A stretch of 64,000 bases of DNA from assembly GCA_025435555.1 (NCBI GenBank), contig JAIWWG010000108.1:28494-92493 (forward strand), read 5' to 3'. Numbering within the stretch: position 1 is the first letter of the stretch; each line of letters opens with the position of its first letter. Positions 1 through 11,409 of the stretch are shown here, in pieces. Below the pieces are notes generated by a model. The model was not told the origin of the DNA and ran no database searches. It was given only the letters and a program-made list of their open reading frames with translations. Source of the stretch: Chytriomyces cf. hyalinus JEL632. Lineage: Eukaryota; Chytridiomycota; Chytridiomycetes; Chytridiales; Chytriomycetaceae. A program made the position numbers and the translations under genes.

Positions 1-2837
1 CTGCACCGCCAACAACCGTGCATGCTCACCCGCAGCAATCTCCTTCTCGCGTTTCCGCTTCTCAGCATCGTCAATGGCAAGTCGCATTTGTTCCATCATA
101 CTCGGGGTCATGCCACACATGTTTGGTACGAGCAGTGAACAGTTTGTGTGTGCAGAGATGCCGCATTCGACACACTTTTTGCATTCGCGTTTGCTGAGCG
201 GGAGCATGTATCCGCAGTGGCAGCACCAGGTCACGCCGAGGGTCAGGGCTTCTTCGAAACGGTGCGGGATGCGGTGGCGCAGGAGTTGTTCGTCGTCTTG
301 TTCGTCGGCAGATTGCTCGGCTTGTGTGAGGGTGATGCATTTGATGGGCACCTTGGTTTGGCATTTCTTGTGGCATGTGTATTTGCAGGCTGTTTCAGTT
401 GTGCGGTTAGCATTTACAGAAAAAAAACGGTATCGACGCGGTTTACCTTGGCACTGGTATCCTTGGGAGCTGACGAGGAACTCAGTGCACACGGCACATC
501 GCATGACAGGATAAAATTTGGTCGCAACAAATTTGTGTCCCTTCTTTTGAAACACTTTTTGCACTGGTTTGCTTCGAACAATCTCGGCAATGTTCTTTGA
601 AGATTCAAAACAGATTAACAACTGCGAAATGCAAGAAACAGAATAAACAAACCTTCTTCACTTTCTCGACATCCGCAACAAAGTTGACTTTCATCGACAA
701 CTGTCCAACTGGTTCCAACTCCAACCAAACATTTTCCCCATCAAATGCAACTGGCGTCAGTCCACTGCGGATCGGACTCAACTTGGACCCATCAGACAAC
801 GCTGCGCTTTCACTACCACCACGACCCGCAATAGATGGAAAAGACCCACGCCGCTCCATCTCCTGCTCTTCAACCGCCGTCGCTCCAAACGAGTTGCTTC
901 GTCCAATCTTGTCACCCACCTCCGCCTTTCTCTCAGCCGCACTCTTCAACATGGTTTCAAGCTCATACAGGGTAAACCAGACGAGCGCAATAACCCGCCC
1001 ATTTCCGCTGGACTGAGTCCCTCCGCCGACACTACTCCCAATCCCGTTCTTTGACGTTGACGACGAAACACCCTTTTCGTAAATCGCAATCTCGACTTCA
1101 CCGGCCTTTTCGACATGCACGTCCACTTCGTCCATCCATTTCGACCGCGACGCGCGTGTTTTTGTTTTTTCGCTACCGTCGACGCGAAGGATTGCAAATG
1201 TTTCAGGGCGATGCGCGGCCTTTGCGTTCGGGTTGTTGCTGTTTGGGATTTGGTGGTGGTATTGCAGCGCGGTTGCGCCAACTAGCGTTACGCGTAGACG
1301 ACCAGACACTGGATTGCGGCGCGAGCGAGGCGACATTTTTGTTGGAGTTGGAATCGAGGATTCGGTTTCAAACGTGAGCGGTTCGTCTGACTCGACTTCT
1401 GAAAAGTAAAAATAAGCATTAGACCCAAAGAAGACCACAAACCCAAAGAATCTCTCCAAAAAAAGTAGCCCCAAACCTATCGGCAATGATGGTAAATCCT
1501 TTTCAACAACCACTAGGCCTTGATACCGTGCAAGACTGCGTTTCAAGATGGCGACCTTGTCGCGACATTCGAGCATCTTTTCTTCAACGCCTTTCGCCCG
1601 CTTTTCGCTCCCAGCACTCAAAGACGCGCTCCCGTTCGCACCTGAAGTGGCGTTACTTCCACCGGCTCCGGAGTTTGGAAGTTTCAACATGACTTCCCAC
1701 ATGCGCTCTGTGCCTGCCTGCACCTTTTCTTCAATCTGCAGTTTTGTTTCGATCTGCGCGAGTTTATACGCCACTTTTTCGGGAGACAGCGGCGATTCAC
1801 AGCGAAGAAAGTCTGGATTCCAAAAATAAAATATAATTAAAATGAATGGTTAATCACATGACAAAAAATAAAAAAAGTGAAGACAAGAAAGCGTTTACCA
1901 AAATCGGACAACGCAATGTGAATCATGCTCATGTCTGGACCATTCAGTGTCGCACTCGATCCTCCAAGTCCCCCGCTTCCGCTGGGCCCATTATTCAACA
2001 AATTCGTGAAGGACGACCGAATGCTTAACAGCGACAAGGACCGGTTAAAGGATGTAAACACTTTATCGACAGCGCTTCCCATTTTCTGACTGGCAACGCG
2101 CAGCATTTTGGGTCCGTGTGGCTGAGCATCCGCTGAAGACACTGAATCGTACGACATGTGCGCATGCCGGTCCTGTGTTGGCGTTGGCGATGCATCGTGC
2201 GAATTAGCTTTGCGGGGTTCGTTCCACAGTGACGTTGGTTTTGGAGCGAGAGGTCTTGGGAGGGAGAAGGAGCGAGATGTGGATCGCATGGGTGGGATGA
2301 AAGAAAGATTGTCTGACGAGAAGGAGAGTGGGTGATGGGTTTGGTTGGGTTGTGGTGAATGCGACGGATGCGGATTGGGCACATTTGTTTGGAGAGGGTT
2401 CAAATTGGATTTTGCTGATGATTTGATTGTTGAAATTTCAGCCTCGATTGCGCGCATTCGGGCCATGGAGTCAGCGATCGTTTTTCGGCCTGTTGTACGG
2501 ACATGGACACGGACAGAGACGGGGCAGGACGTGAAGCGCACGATCAGAAATGAGAGAAAATAAAAGAAACAAAGGAACCCAAAAAATAAAAACAGAGAAC
2601 GCAAAGCAGTACAGAATAAGAGAATAGATACGTACATTGATCCGCTTGAGGCTCAGTCCCGTCTCGTCCCCCAAGCGAGGCCAGCACAGCATGAGCGCCC
2701 TCCTGACACATGCGCTCCATATCGAGACGCTTCCTCAGGCCGACCTCGCTGGAAGCGTCGCTGTTGAGCCGTACTCTGCCCACACCTGGTGCTTGCTGAT
2801 CGGGCAGCAGAGACCCTTTGCGCGGCGGCGGCTCCAT
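1..2837 (-). CDS. PKC1: Protein kinase C (Pkc1-type), N-terminal regulatory half, cut by window edge
   Basis: Exons in transcript order: 2837-2636, 2489-1899, 1812-1477, 1398-653, 594-447, 389-<1, all GT-AG. About 804 residues are visible. They carry an HR1-type repeat near residues 10-70, a second HR1 coiled coil near 275-370, a C2 domain near 425-600, and two C1 zinc modules (starting GHKFVATKFYPVMRCAVC near 645, and the HRFEEALTLG...CCHCGY one near 720-780). This HR1-HR1-C2-C1-C1 order is the regulatory half of fungal Pkc1, the Rho1/diacylglycerol-controlled kinase of the cell-wall integrity pathway. The kinase domain must lie beyond base 1. The start is the ATG of MEPPPRKGSLL; an upstream in-frame ATG at 2888 would add a short Lys/Asn-rich leader and is less likely. 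The gene diverges from the carrier gene with only 103 bp between start codons. Confidence 0.9.
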
Positions 2838-2940
2838 TCTTGATTTAAACCTTTTTAGATTTACGTAATTTATGCGAAATATTTCCAATCCGGATTTACA
2901 ACGAAATATTTAGATAAATCCTTTTTAAATATTTTTTTGG
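2838..2940. promoter_or_regulatory. Compact divergent promoter, PKC1 / mitochondrial carrier
   Basis: These 103 bp separate two divergent start codons, so both 5' UTRs and core promoters must fit here or overlap the genes. The stretch is very A+T rich. I see no certain TATA or CCAAT element. The assignment is inferred from gene arrangement only. Confidence 0.4.
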
Positions 2941-4270
2941 ATGGACAAGTCCATAACAGCCTCACAGAATGCAGTCGCAGGCGCAACGGCAGGCGTCATT
3001 TCCCGCCTAGTCATTGCCCCATTGGACGTTGTCAAGATCAGGCAAGAACCCCCTTTCCTTCCTCTCTTGCCCAAGCCATCATCGCAAACAACAAACCATC
3101 TAACTCCGTCCCGGCAACATCAGGCTCCAGATTCAATCTTCAGCAAAACCGATCCTTTCCGCCTCATTCAGGAATACACGTCCGCCTCCGAAATACACTG
3201 GCATCATTCAATCCATGGCTCTGATTGTGCGTGAAGAAGGTGTCAAGGTGCGATTTCAAACATGTTTGACATCGGGGGAGAACCTGCCAAATTGATTCGA
3301 AGCGTTCATTTCTGCGGATGTATAGGGTCTCTGGAAGGGAAACTGGCCAGCGGAATACCTGTACCTGACGTACGGAGCCGTGCAATTCCTCGTCTATCAT
3401 GAATGGCAAAAGTCCACAACGGGACTTTTGCCAGAAACTCCGAGATCGTTCATTGGCGGAGGTTAAATAACTTTTGCATTCCAAATTCAACCCCAATGGA
3501 CTCTTTCTCACGCTCTCGAACCAAATCCAACAAAAAAAAAAACATTCACAGCCATCTCTGGCTGCGTCGCAACATTTGCAACATACCCCCTGGACCTTCT
3601 CCGCACCCGATTCGCAATGCAAGGCGCATCCCGTATCTACACAAGCTTATACGGCGCATGCCGCGAAATCCATCAAACAGAAGGCATTCCTGGATTCTAC
3701 CGCGGAGTGTGGCCCTCGATTCTACAGATTGCACCGTACATGGGAATCATGTTTGCTGTACAAGGAAAGCTGTCGGAAACGTTTGAACGGATCGAGGTTT
3801 GGGAGTGCCGTTTTTTTTTTTTCGACTTTGGATTTTTGATGAGCAATGCAGAGTCCATACTGGAACCATGCATGGGATCAATTCACAAGTGGAGGAGTTG
3901 CTGGAATGTTGAGTAAAACGGCAGTCATGCCTTTCGATGTCGTTCGGTGAGTCAAAAAGTTCACAAACAAGACAACATAGATCCCTTACCGAAAGACAAC
4001 CATTCCTCCTCCCCATTAAAAAGAAAACGGCTTCAAGTACAGGGCCCAAGTCGAAAGTCGTATATTCTGTCAGACATTCCACGGTACAACGGCGGGTTCT
4101 TTGCATGTGCGCGGCAAATTGCGGTGCATGAAGGGCTTGGGGCGCTGTATAAAGGGTTGTGGCCGGGTCTTGTCAAGACCGCGCCGAGCAGCGCAATCAC
4201 GTTTTGGGTAGTTGGCGAGTGTCGGAGGATGTTTGGGGCGTACAACGACAGGACTCGATCAAGACAGTAA
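2941..4270 (+). CDS. TPC1: Mitochondrial carrier, thiamine pyrophosphate carrier type
   Basis: Six exons: 2941-3041, 3124-3247, 3326-3461, 3552-3796, 3852-3946, 4024-4270, giving 315 residues, the usual carrier length. Three carrier repeats are visible, with signatures PLDVVKIR, YPLDLLRTR and MPFDVVRKR, so this is an inner-mitochondrial-membrane solute carrier (SLC25 family). The second signature with FAMQG and the third with KRLQVQGP resemble yeast Tpc1, which imports thiamine pyrophosphate. The substrate is inferred from this resemblance; other carriers of the same clade are possible. Intron 1 uses a GC donor (GCAAGA), the only one in this gene; the other introns are GT-AG. A (CTG)12 run lies 18 bases after the stop. 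Confidence 0.88.
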
Positions 4271-4286
4271 GGATACGCGTGGATGC

Positions 4287-4287
<1 letters not shown>

Positions 4288-4323
<36 letters not shown>
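4288..4323 (+). repeat. (CTG)12 trinucleotide repeat
   Basis: Twelve uninterrupted CTG units directly after the carrier stop codon, hence in its likely 3' UTR. It would encode polyserine or polyalanine in minus-strand frames, but no gene is supported there. Confidence 0.95.
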
Positions 4324-4324
<1 letters not shown>

Positions 4325-4503
4325 GTGTAGCAGTAGCAGTAGACTGAGCAAGTGGGACGGACAGTAACGCAATATAATAAATAGAGTAATACGAACTCTT
4401 TTTGGGATGAACCCGCATGAACTTTGTGGCGGAGTTGCTGTGCGGACTCGCGAAATTTGGTTGAAAAAGGGACAATTCCCCACCGCTTTCCAGGCAGGAC
4501 AAA

Positions 4504-5252
4504 ATGGCGGAAGCTATGGCACAGGCAAACTGTCAAGAAGGTGACTTGAACACGTGCGCTTGCCAAGAACCCATGCTAAACATACATCCACATCCATCCA
4601 CCACTGCTCCTCAGATGGCACTGGAGCGACGATTGAGCAACTGCTCGGCCTCGTTGCTCCATACATCCCTTCTCCTTGTCAGCAAGCCTTGCCCTTGTCC
4701 CCGTTCTCACCAGCCAACAACCAACCCAACAACAAGGAACTGTTGAATGAGTTTGACAAGATGGTCACTCTCATGCGGTTCCAAACCGTGGTGGCTGCAC
4801 TGAGCCTGCAATTACAGGCTCCTTCGCCCGTCACAGCAGCGCTTGTCGACGAGTCGTTTCTGATGGACACCCGCACACCGTCGCTCTCCCCACAACTCCC
4901 GCTGCGTGTTTTGGACTTGCCAACCCCACACACTTCACCGGCTGCTCAGATGAACAAGCTGCCTGCGCCGCGGATGTTCAACTGTGATAAGTGCTCGTTT
5001 TCTACAAGATACCGAGGAAACTTGCCGCCGCACTTGCGGCAACATGCGGGAGTCAAACCTTATGCGTGTAGTGTGTGTCAAATGGCATTTACGACACCCA
5101 ACTCCAGAAACAGACACGAAAAGTCACAGCACAGTGAGGGCGGTCCACCAAAGAAGAATAAGGGCCGACGGGGCCCCAATGCGAGAGCGGCGATGGTGGT
5201 GGATGCAGTTTCACCGATCCCAATGGAGCATGACTTTTTTTTGGACTTTTGA
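4504..5252 (+). CDS. Two-finger C2H2 zinc finger protein
   Basis: Two exons, 4504-4540 and 4615-5252, give 224 residues; the 74-nt GT-AG intron joins CQE to DGTGATIEQLL in phase. Two adjacent C2H2 fingers lie near residues 145-190 (CDKCSFSTRYRGNLPPHLRQH and CSVCQMAF...RHEKSQH), followed by a basic stretch KKNKGRRGP that could be a nuclear localisation signal. The N-terminal half is Pro/Ser rich and featureless. A sequence-specific DNA-binding regulator is the natural reading; target and family are not recognisable. A T-tract of more than 20 bases follows the stop, consistent with the 3' UTR. Confidence 0.8.
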
Positions 5253-5517
5253 ACCTGTTTTTTTTTTTTTTTTTTTTTTTGACCGTTTTCAGGACTGGTT
5301 TGATTCCTCCCTTTTCTTTGCAGATCTCTTTGGTCTGTTTGGAGTGGGTGTTTGCTTTCACGACGTGGGCCTGAACGTTCGGCCAGACGATTGGCAGTGA
5401 GACTTTAGGGTTCTTTTTTGCACACAACGGGGGGGTTCGTTTGTTCATACCCTCCCCATCCCTCATCCTCCCCCTTCCCTTCCCATTTTGACTGCTGAGC
5501 CATTCTCAAGTCATTTC

Positions 5518-6651
5518 ATGCAACCCCCGCTTTTGGCCCTTCTCACAGTCTTTTTCCCACCCGTGAGAATGGGCAGGGCGCTCAGCGGGTATTCCCACAC
5601 TCAGCACGCTTTTGTTTATATGGGAGTTTGTTTCATTTGTAGCGATGAAGAAGAAATCTGTGACTTTTTCGGACTCATGTTCTCATTCAATCCCACGCCC
5701 ACTTTGATGTACGTCCCTGTCGACAGCGGGGTCCTACCAGTGCAGACATGGCAGCAGACACCCGACGCGTCAAACATTACTCACTTGTCTCTGTTTATAC
5801 ACGGAATCGATCGGAAGATTATGGATCCGTTTGTTCCCTTCAATGTGGATCAACGCAAAGATCAAGTGCAAGACATGCTCGCAATCTGGGCACCCCTCTT
5901 CCCTTACAACACCAGCGACTCCACCGAAGCTGCTGCCGATACATTGCTGACCTGGAAACGCGGCGCAAGCTACGCCCAAGACGCGCCGTCCAAAAGCATT
6001 CCTACAACCACATCCTTCCACGTCCTTGATACACTCATTGACACTGCCATCACCCGCTTCCCGTCCCTCAAGAGCATCCACCTCGTTGGTTTCAGCGCCG
6101 GTGCCCAGTTTGTGAACCGGTACGCTGCGTTGAGCACACATCTTGAGACCGTTGCACGCGCGTTCCGTGTGAAACTCGTATTTGGAACATCGTCATCGTG
6201 GCTGTACCTGGACTCTCGCCGCATTCTGCAAGACGACACTACACCCTTACCAACCTACATCACACAGATCCCACAATCCTCATTCCAAACCCCTGCCAAG
6301 TCAGAAGCCCCACCCAAATTCAACGAATGGAAATACGGACTCGAAAACGCGCCAACTAGTGACAGCGAAGCAACAATCACTTCCCGATTCCTCGCATACA
6401 ACATGGTATTCATTTACGTCGTGGATGATGATCAGCCTGGAAACTCGTTGGACGTGAGTGACGCGTGTTTGGTGCAAGGCGGCGGTACGAGTCGATACGC
6501 GCGCATGTGTACGTATGTGCAGTATCTGCGATCGTGTTGGAATAAGGTGGTTGGGCTTGAAACGGTTGTTGTGGATGGATGCGGGCATGATGCGCGGAAA
6601 GTGTATTCGCAGGCAGCAGTGCAGCGTTTGGTTTATTCTGGGGCAGTTTAA
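5518..6651 (+). CDS. Alpha/beta hydrolase-fold protein
   Basis: Single open frame, about 377 residues from the first ATG (5518). A nucleophile-elbow motif GFSAGAQF sits after a predicted strand, an oxyanion-type LFIHGIDRK occurs earlier, and a late GHDARKVY supplies a plausible catalytic His, so the Ser-His parts of the triad are present. The Asp is probably in the FIYVVDDDQPGNS region. The substrate is unknown; proteins of this type are common, uncharacterised hydrolases in fungi. The start is uncertain: the first 55 residues are hydrophobic and unconserved-looking, and ATG 5677 (MFSFNPTPTL) is an alternative. A GTGAGA...TTTGTAG pair at about 5563-5641 looks intron-like but does not keep the frame. 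Confidence 0.7.
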   Translation: MQPPLLALLTVFFPPVRMGRALSGYSHTQHAFVYMGVCFICSDEEEICDFFGLMFSFNPTPTLMYVPVDSGVLPVQTWQQTPDASNITHLSLFIHGIDRKIMDPFVPFNVDQRKDQVQDMLAIWAPLFPYNTSDSTEAAADTLLTWKRGASYAQDAPSKSIPTTTSFHVLDTLIDTAITRFPSLKSIHLVGFSAGAQFVNRYAALSTHLETVARAFRVKLVFGTSSSWLYLDSRRILQDDTTPLPTYITQIPQSSFQTPAKSEAPPKFNEWKYGLENAPTSDSEATITSRFLAYNMVFIYVVDDDQPGNSLDVSDACLVQGGGTSRYARMCTYVQYLRSCWNKVVGLETVVVDGCGHDARKVYSQAAVQRLVYSGAV

Positions 6652-6670
6652 TTTACATAAGTAAAATAGG

Positions 6671-7299
6671 TTACTCCTTTTTCAGTTTATGCGCTTGAGT
6701 TTGTTGTCGCGTGAGCATTGCTGCGAGGATCAAGAGAGGGACTGCCAGCCAGATAAAGTAGATGGCGGCCATGTACAGCCACTGCGACTGTGTTTGCCCC
6801 ACGATTGCGGCGCCGGGGCCCAGAAAGACTTCAGTCAGAATCGGGACCATTGTCGTGGCTGTGTGGACAGCGTAGATGATCCCCGTGGTGCGTGTGTGTG
6901 GTGCATCTGTTGCAAGAGCGTGGACCATGATCAGGTTCAAGGGAAGTTGGAAGAGCATTTCGCATGTGAGGAATGACATGAACCTGATGGACAGTCAAGC
7001 CATGTTAGAAGCAGAGCCCGTAAAGAGTGCGAAAGCGCTTTGTGAAAAACAAAGGAACCAGGAAACAGAGAAAACAAGCAGAACAGCGCCACTCACCACA
7101 CTGGTTGCAACTTGACAAGAAAATCGTTCGAGTCTCTGAGATAGTCCTGCACGGCGTCGAGAAGGAACGCCGGCCAGTGCTCGTGAGTGAATTCAGGCGC
7201 AAGGAACTGGGCGTCAAACAGGAGCGTCAGAGGAATGTGTAGCACAAAGTAAGCGAGCATTGCGAGGTCGCCTTTGCGGGACAAGAGTGGGCGACCCAT
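6671..7299 (-). CDS. EXPERA-domain membrane protein (TMEM97/sigma-2 receptor-like)
   Basis: Two exons, 7299-7097 and 6983-6671 (GTGAGT donor, TCAG acceptor), giving 171 residues. Four hydrophobic segments are visible: AMLAYFVLHIPLTLLF, FLTCEMLFQLPLNLIM, the stretch around IIYAVHTATTMVPIL, and YFIWLAVPLLILAAML. A Lys-rich C-terminus (HKLKKE) could be an ER retrieval signal. The order and the acidic loop residues fit the EXPERA family (TMEM97, TM6SF, EBP), which binds sterol-type ligands in the ER. The sterol role is family knowledge, not seen here. It is convergent with the hydrolase gene, whose stop is 19 bases away. Confidence 0.8.
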
Positions 7300-7951
7300 T
7301 GGTTGCGTTTATTGTTTGGTTTTATTGATTGTGTTCAAAACGAGGAGCATTTTTACCTCAGACTGCATAATCAGAACGAACCATCAGCGGTGCTTCGCTC
7401 GCCGGGTTCTACCGTATCAAAAGAGTACCGAGAGAAACACTGGATTCTGAAGCCGTTGTTTGTGAAGCACTGTTCAGTATCTCCTTAAACTGCAGTTGTC
7501 ATCACCCATTAACTTTATGCAGAGGGTCAGCAGAAAGCAGGGGGGAATGGATGCTGGGAATTACTTTACTGTAGCACACTTCATGTCATACCAGCAGTGC
7601 TACTGTCGCATTTTACCGTTCTGCAGGTGCAGCATTGTCCGTAAGGTGGAATGTTCGTTTTCTGTTTGTTTTTGGGAAGCTTTACCAGGCACCCCTTTTG
7701 AATAAACTCTGATAGAATACACTATGCTTGAAGGAGTTATTGTAAAGGTGCTTTAACGTCCCTCAAGGACCGCAGAGAAAGTATCACAAACTATCCAACC
7801 CTTGTCCAAGTATCCTTGGACTTCTGCTCGGGCTGCCTACAACTTTAGTAGGGATGTGCGAGGTTGAATGAAAGTATGCCAGCCATGTTGCCGTGTGTCA
7901 GTTTTGCCTGTAATGATTTATTTGCAAGACTGAAAAAAACAGTCTTTCATT
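7300..7951. other. Intergenic, no gene seen
   Basis: 652 bp between the EXPERA gene start and the GPCR A stop. Only short open frames without coding character occur, and I see no RNA gene or transposon signature. It must hold the EXPERA promoter and the GPCR A 3' UTR. Confidence 0.6.
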
Positions 7952-10900
7952 TTAGTTCACGACAATATCTGGCCGACAAAGGGAATCTACAACATTTTCA
8001 ATCTCCTTGAACGCTCTCCCAATATCTCCCATGAACACCTCCGCAACCTCAGTGACTTCAAACTCGACAAGAATTTCCAGAGCTCCTTTAATTTCGATAC
8101 AGCTGGAAGCGATGGATACATTGCTCGGGTCCCTGATGACTGTACAGTATGCTTTTTGTAGAGTGGTGATGCAGATCCACCGTTTGTCTCCTAAACTGTG
8201 GAGTGATATAATGCCCGTCATCCATTTTTCAAAAATCCAGCCAATCCCGTATCGTTGGATCTTGAAGACGCATAGTTTTCCGGCCTATTTTTGGTTTGTG
8301 GAAAATAAACATAAAAAAGGGAAACGAAACGACGTGATATCAGTCTCTCGAAATGAAAAGAAAGAATAAGAACGCGAAATCCGCCGCGTACCTTGTCCAA
8401 AACTCGGAACGAATAAAACTGTATCGTTTTACGCCGACTGAAACTAAGTTGCGTTTGCTTCGTAGACTTTCTCATGTACGAATCATCAGCACTGGCTTCA
8501 TTATCGTGTTTGATGCGGACATGGCTTTGCATCACATCGGCAACGCGGCCTCCCAGCATGGTTCCAAGCATAGCAGTCGTTGAGATCCAAAGAATAATAC
8601 AGATTTTAAAATCCGTCAATTTATCCGGCGCGCTTTCCATGGCAGCAATAAGGACAATATTCATAGCTGAAAACAGCGCAACGAGAACCATTTGAGTTGT
8701 TTCATTGTATTCAACGAGCTTCACTTTTGTAGACAGCGTCGCAGAAACGACAAGCAAGATCCATACGAGCGCGTTGGAAATGTACCAGATACATGTGGGT
8801 GCAACTAATGCTCCCCGCACTGCACATCGAACATATGCCTCGCTGCCATCCACGACTTGAAGCGATACAACTTTTGCTTCCATCAATGCGAGCACGCAAA
8901 CGCCCACATGTACCACGGCAGCTGTCACTGCCGACATTCTAAAAGCTGTTTTTGCTTTTCGGATTGCCTCCAATGTCCTTGACGATTCTTGACCAAAAAT
9001 CCAGCGCATCATCAAGTTTTTGGAGGCTAGAGGAACAAGAATTGCAGAGTATCCAACAAGCAAGAGCAGTGCCCGAGCATTGCACGCAGCAGAAGACGGC
9101 GTGTCCAGGACCAAAAGAAGTGACAAATACGCGCACGCAGCGCCAAAACAAATCACCAACATTTCCGGCAAACAAGAAGCACGAACAATCGACGCTCTCT
9201 GAAACTTGAACAAAAACAGCGCTCCAGCAGAGCTCGTCAGGATCCCAATGATGGACAAACAAACGATGGCTGTTCCTTCTTGTGTTTGCAGCGAGTATCG
9301 AAACTTGAAGATGCGCACGGAGCCGTCGCTTGGAATGACGGAGCTTCCGGAAAATATCGGGATGGTTTTATCGAAGCTGATGATGTTGGCTCTGCTGTTG
9401 TCTGTTCGCGCAAATTCGACGCCGTCTAAACTGTCCACGACTGTGTAAAAGCAAACAGGGCTTTTGCAAATAGTGAGTCGACAGAATGGGGATTGGATGA
9501 TGCGAGTAGCTTACGATTCCCCATCTCCCTGCTCATTTAGTACCAAGTTGTTTACGCTCACGGTGCCAGCGAAACCTTTGAAAAAATAAAATAATAAACA
9601 AATAAAAAATGAGGAGGGGTTTAGTTTAGTTGAGCAACCACACTGAATAAGACCTACCAAGATTCTGGAACAGGGTAAAGTTCATATCATCTTGTGCCAG
9701 TCGGTTTGAAAGAATGTCTGGGGCAACTTGAAGCTGGCAGACTCATAATCAGCATTCAGTTTACCAAAACGCGTTTTTCACCTTGTCAAATCCCGCAAGC
9801 ATCAAAACTGTGCAGTCGTACATAATCTCGGCGGACACTCCGTAAAAGAAGGACGCACTAACATGCAAGGGCTGTTTTTTTAGAAACAAAAAACTGCCAC
9901 GATAATTCAATTCTTACGAAAAGTTGGCGCCAGCAATTTGATTCATCAAGCTGCGCAAGTTTTCGCCTCGTTCTATGCTGGCCAGGTCGGTGCAATGGTT
10001 TGCCAGAACAATACCCCGTACATCTGCCACATCCAAGTTTGGATCGGGTGTAAACCCGTTGTTTAAAAGCCAAACGTATTTTTGACCGTCGAGAAATAGA
10101 CTCGCTCGACATTTCATGAGATCTGTAACAAAATACGCTTGTCCCAGCACGATAATGTACCGCGCGTCGGAGCGGTGTAAAGTTTCGTTCATCATGCGTA
10201 TTGCCTGATCGTCAGAGTTGGATGCCAGTCCCACGCTCGAAACAATGTCAATTTGATGGTCCGCGGCCATCTGCTTCATTCGCCGCCAGCCTATTTTTTT
10301 GATCAAGCAAAACCTTAGGACAAGAGAAAGCTGCAAACGTTAGCATCAACAAGTTACCAGAATTCCCGAATTCATCGTCGCGCTGGTAAATGATTGCGAC
10401 GCGTTTAACATCCCAGTACAGCATCAGAGACAGAAGGCTTTCTGTGAAACTGTACGAAGTTGCCCTCCAAAAGTACGGGTACATGTCTTTGTTGTTATAT
10501 CGCGGTGCAGCAGTGGACGCTGCGCAGTACGGAATCTAAAAATGAAACGAAAGAAAAACAGTTGTGAGAATTTCGAGTGGTACTGTGTTTGGCGAAATAG
10601 TGTACTTGAGCATTGGACAATATTTGAGCAATGCCTTTGGCTGTCATGCTAAACTCGTTCCCAACAACGCCAATTACGTCTTTATGCTCGTCCGTTATAT
10701 CTGTCGCGGTAACTGCTGAAGCGTAACCCCCGCTTTTGCCCGAGTACTCCAAATCCGCTGAAGGATAATACTCCCCGCAATCTGTAAATCTTTTCAAATT
10801 GACATGGACCCCGGGCAAGATAGTCGGATCATTATTGATGCGCTCAACTGCGGCTACCACTGCAAGGTCTGCATAGTAGCTCCATCCAGAGTTTCCCTGT

Positions 10901-11067
10901 GTGGAAATCGCATCGGCATCGAATCTCGTTGAAAAGTTGGCCACAAGAGACCGAGTGACCACGATGTTCTTGATTGCGCAGTAGTTGCTGATGATTCCCA
11001 AGGTGATGTTCGTGTTAGCTGCCGCGGGCCAACAGCACGCAAGCGCTGCTAGGATTGCTAAAACCAT
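7952..11067 (-). CDS. Class C (GABA-B-like) G-protein-coupled receptor A
   Basis: Eight exons: 11067-10606, 10535-10358, 10290-9918, 9857-9782, 9733-9658, 9575-9515, 9430-8392, 8284-7952; 865 residues. A signal peptide (MVLAILAALACCWPAAA) is followed by a bilobed periplasmic-binding/ANF-receptor-type ectodomain (residues about 22-430: ITLGIISNYC, NSGWSYYADLAVVAAVERIN, VIGVVGNEFS, IPYCAAS, YIIVLGQAYF). Seven hydrophobic helices of the 7tm_3 type come next (about 455-700, beginning GTAIVCLSIIGIL), then a cytosolic tail of about 165 residues. The family binds amino-acid-like ligands through the ectodomain and signals through heterotrimeric G proteins; the ligand here is unknown. Exon sizes match receptor B almost exactly. 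Its start is 342 bp from the divergent acyl-CoA-synthetase-like gene. Confidence 0.88.
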
Positions 11068-11214
11068 TGGCGCAAGTTGGGATTTACGCGCTTCAATTGA
11101 AAAAAAAAATGCGCTAGCGGGTACCAGAAGAAGAAGAGAGCTGTCTTTAACAAAGAATTCATCGAACGCCTGACTTTGCCTAGATCGTTCATGCCTGGGT
11201 TGGAGACTGTTGTT

Positions 11215-11226
11215 GCTGATTGGTCG
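11215..11226 (-). promoter_or_regulatory. Possible CCAAT box upstream of GPCR A
   Basis: Reading the minus strand gives CGACCAATCAGC, a good match to the NF-Y/HAP CCAAT consensus, about 150 bp upstream of the GPCR A start codon, inside the 342-bp divergent intergenic region 11068-11409. Single-motif evidence only. Confidence 0.3.
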
Positions 11227-11409
11227 GGTACATAAAAGGCGGTAGGAAACGCCTCTTCTGTCGGTACATGAATTCTTTTTCTCGTATTTATTTCTCATTT
11301 CGATACGACGTGACAGCCCGCGCTTTTTGTCCAGCAAGTTGGAACAGCGCCCATAAATATTTCCCTTAAAAAAAGTTAAATAAAGATCAACCTTAAAAAA
11401 TACACAGCA

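Noticed and set aside
5563-5641. Possible intron near the start of the alpha/beta hydrolase gene
   Set aside because: GTGAGA and TTTGTAG look right, but joining them introduces a stop with the only available ATG.
8218-9438. Single-exon receptor gene beginning at 9438
   Set aside because: The apparent start is GTG and the segment is only exon 7 of GPCR A; upstream exons join in frame.
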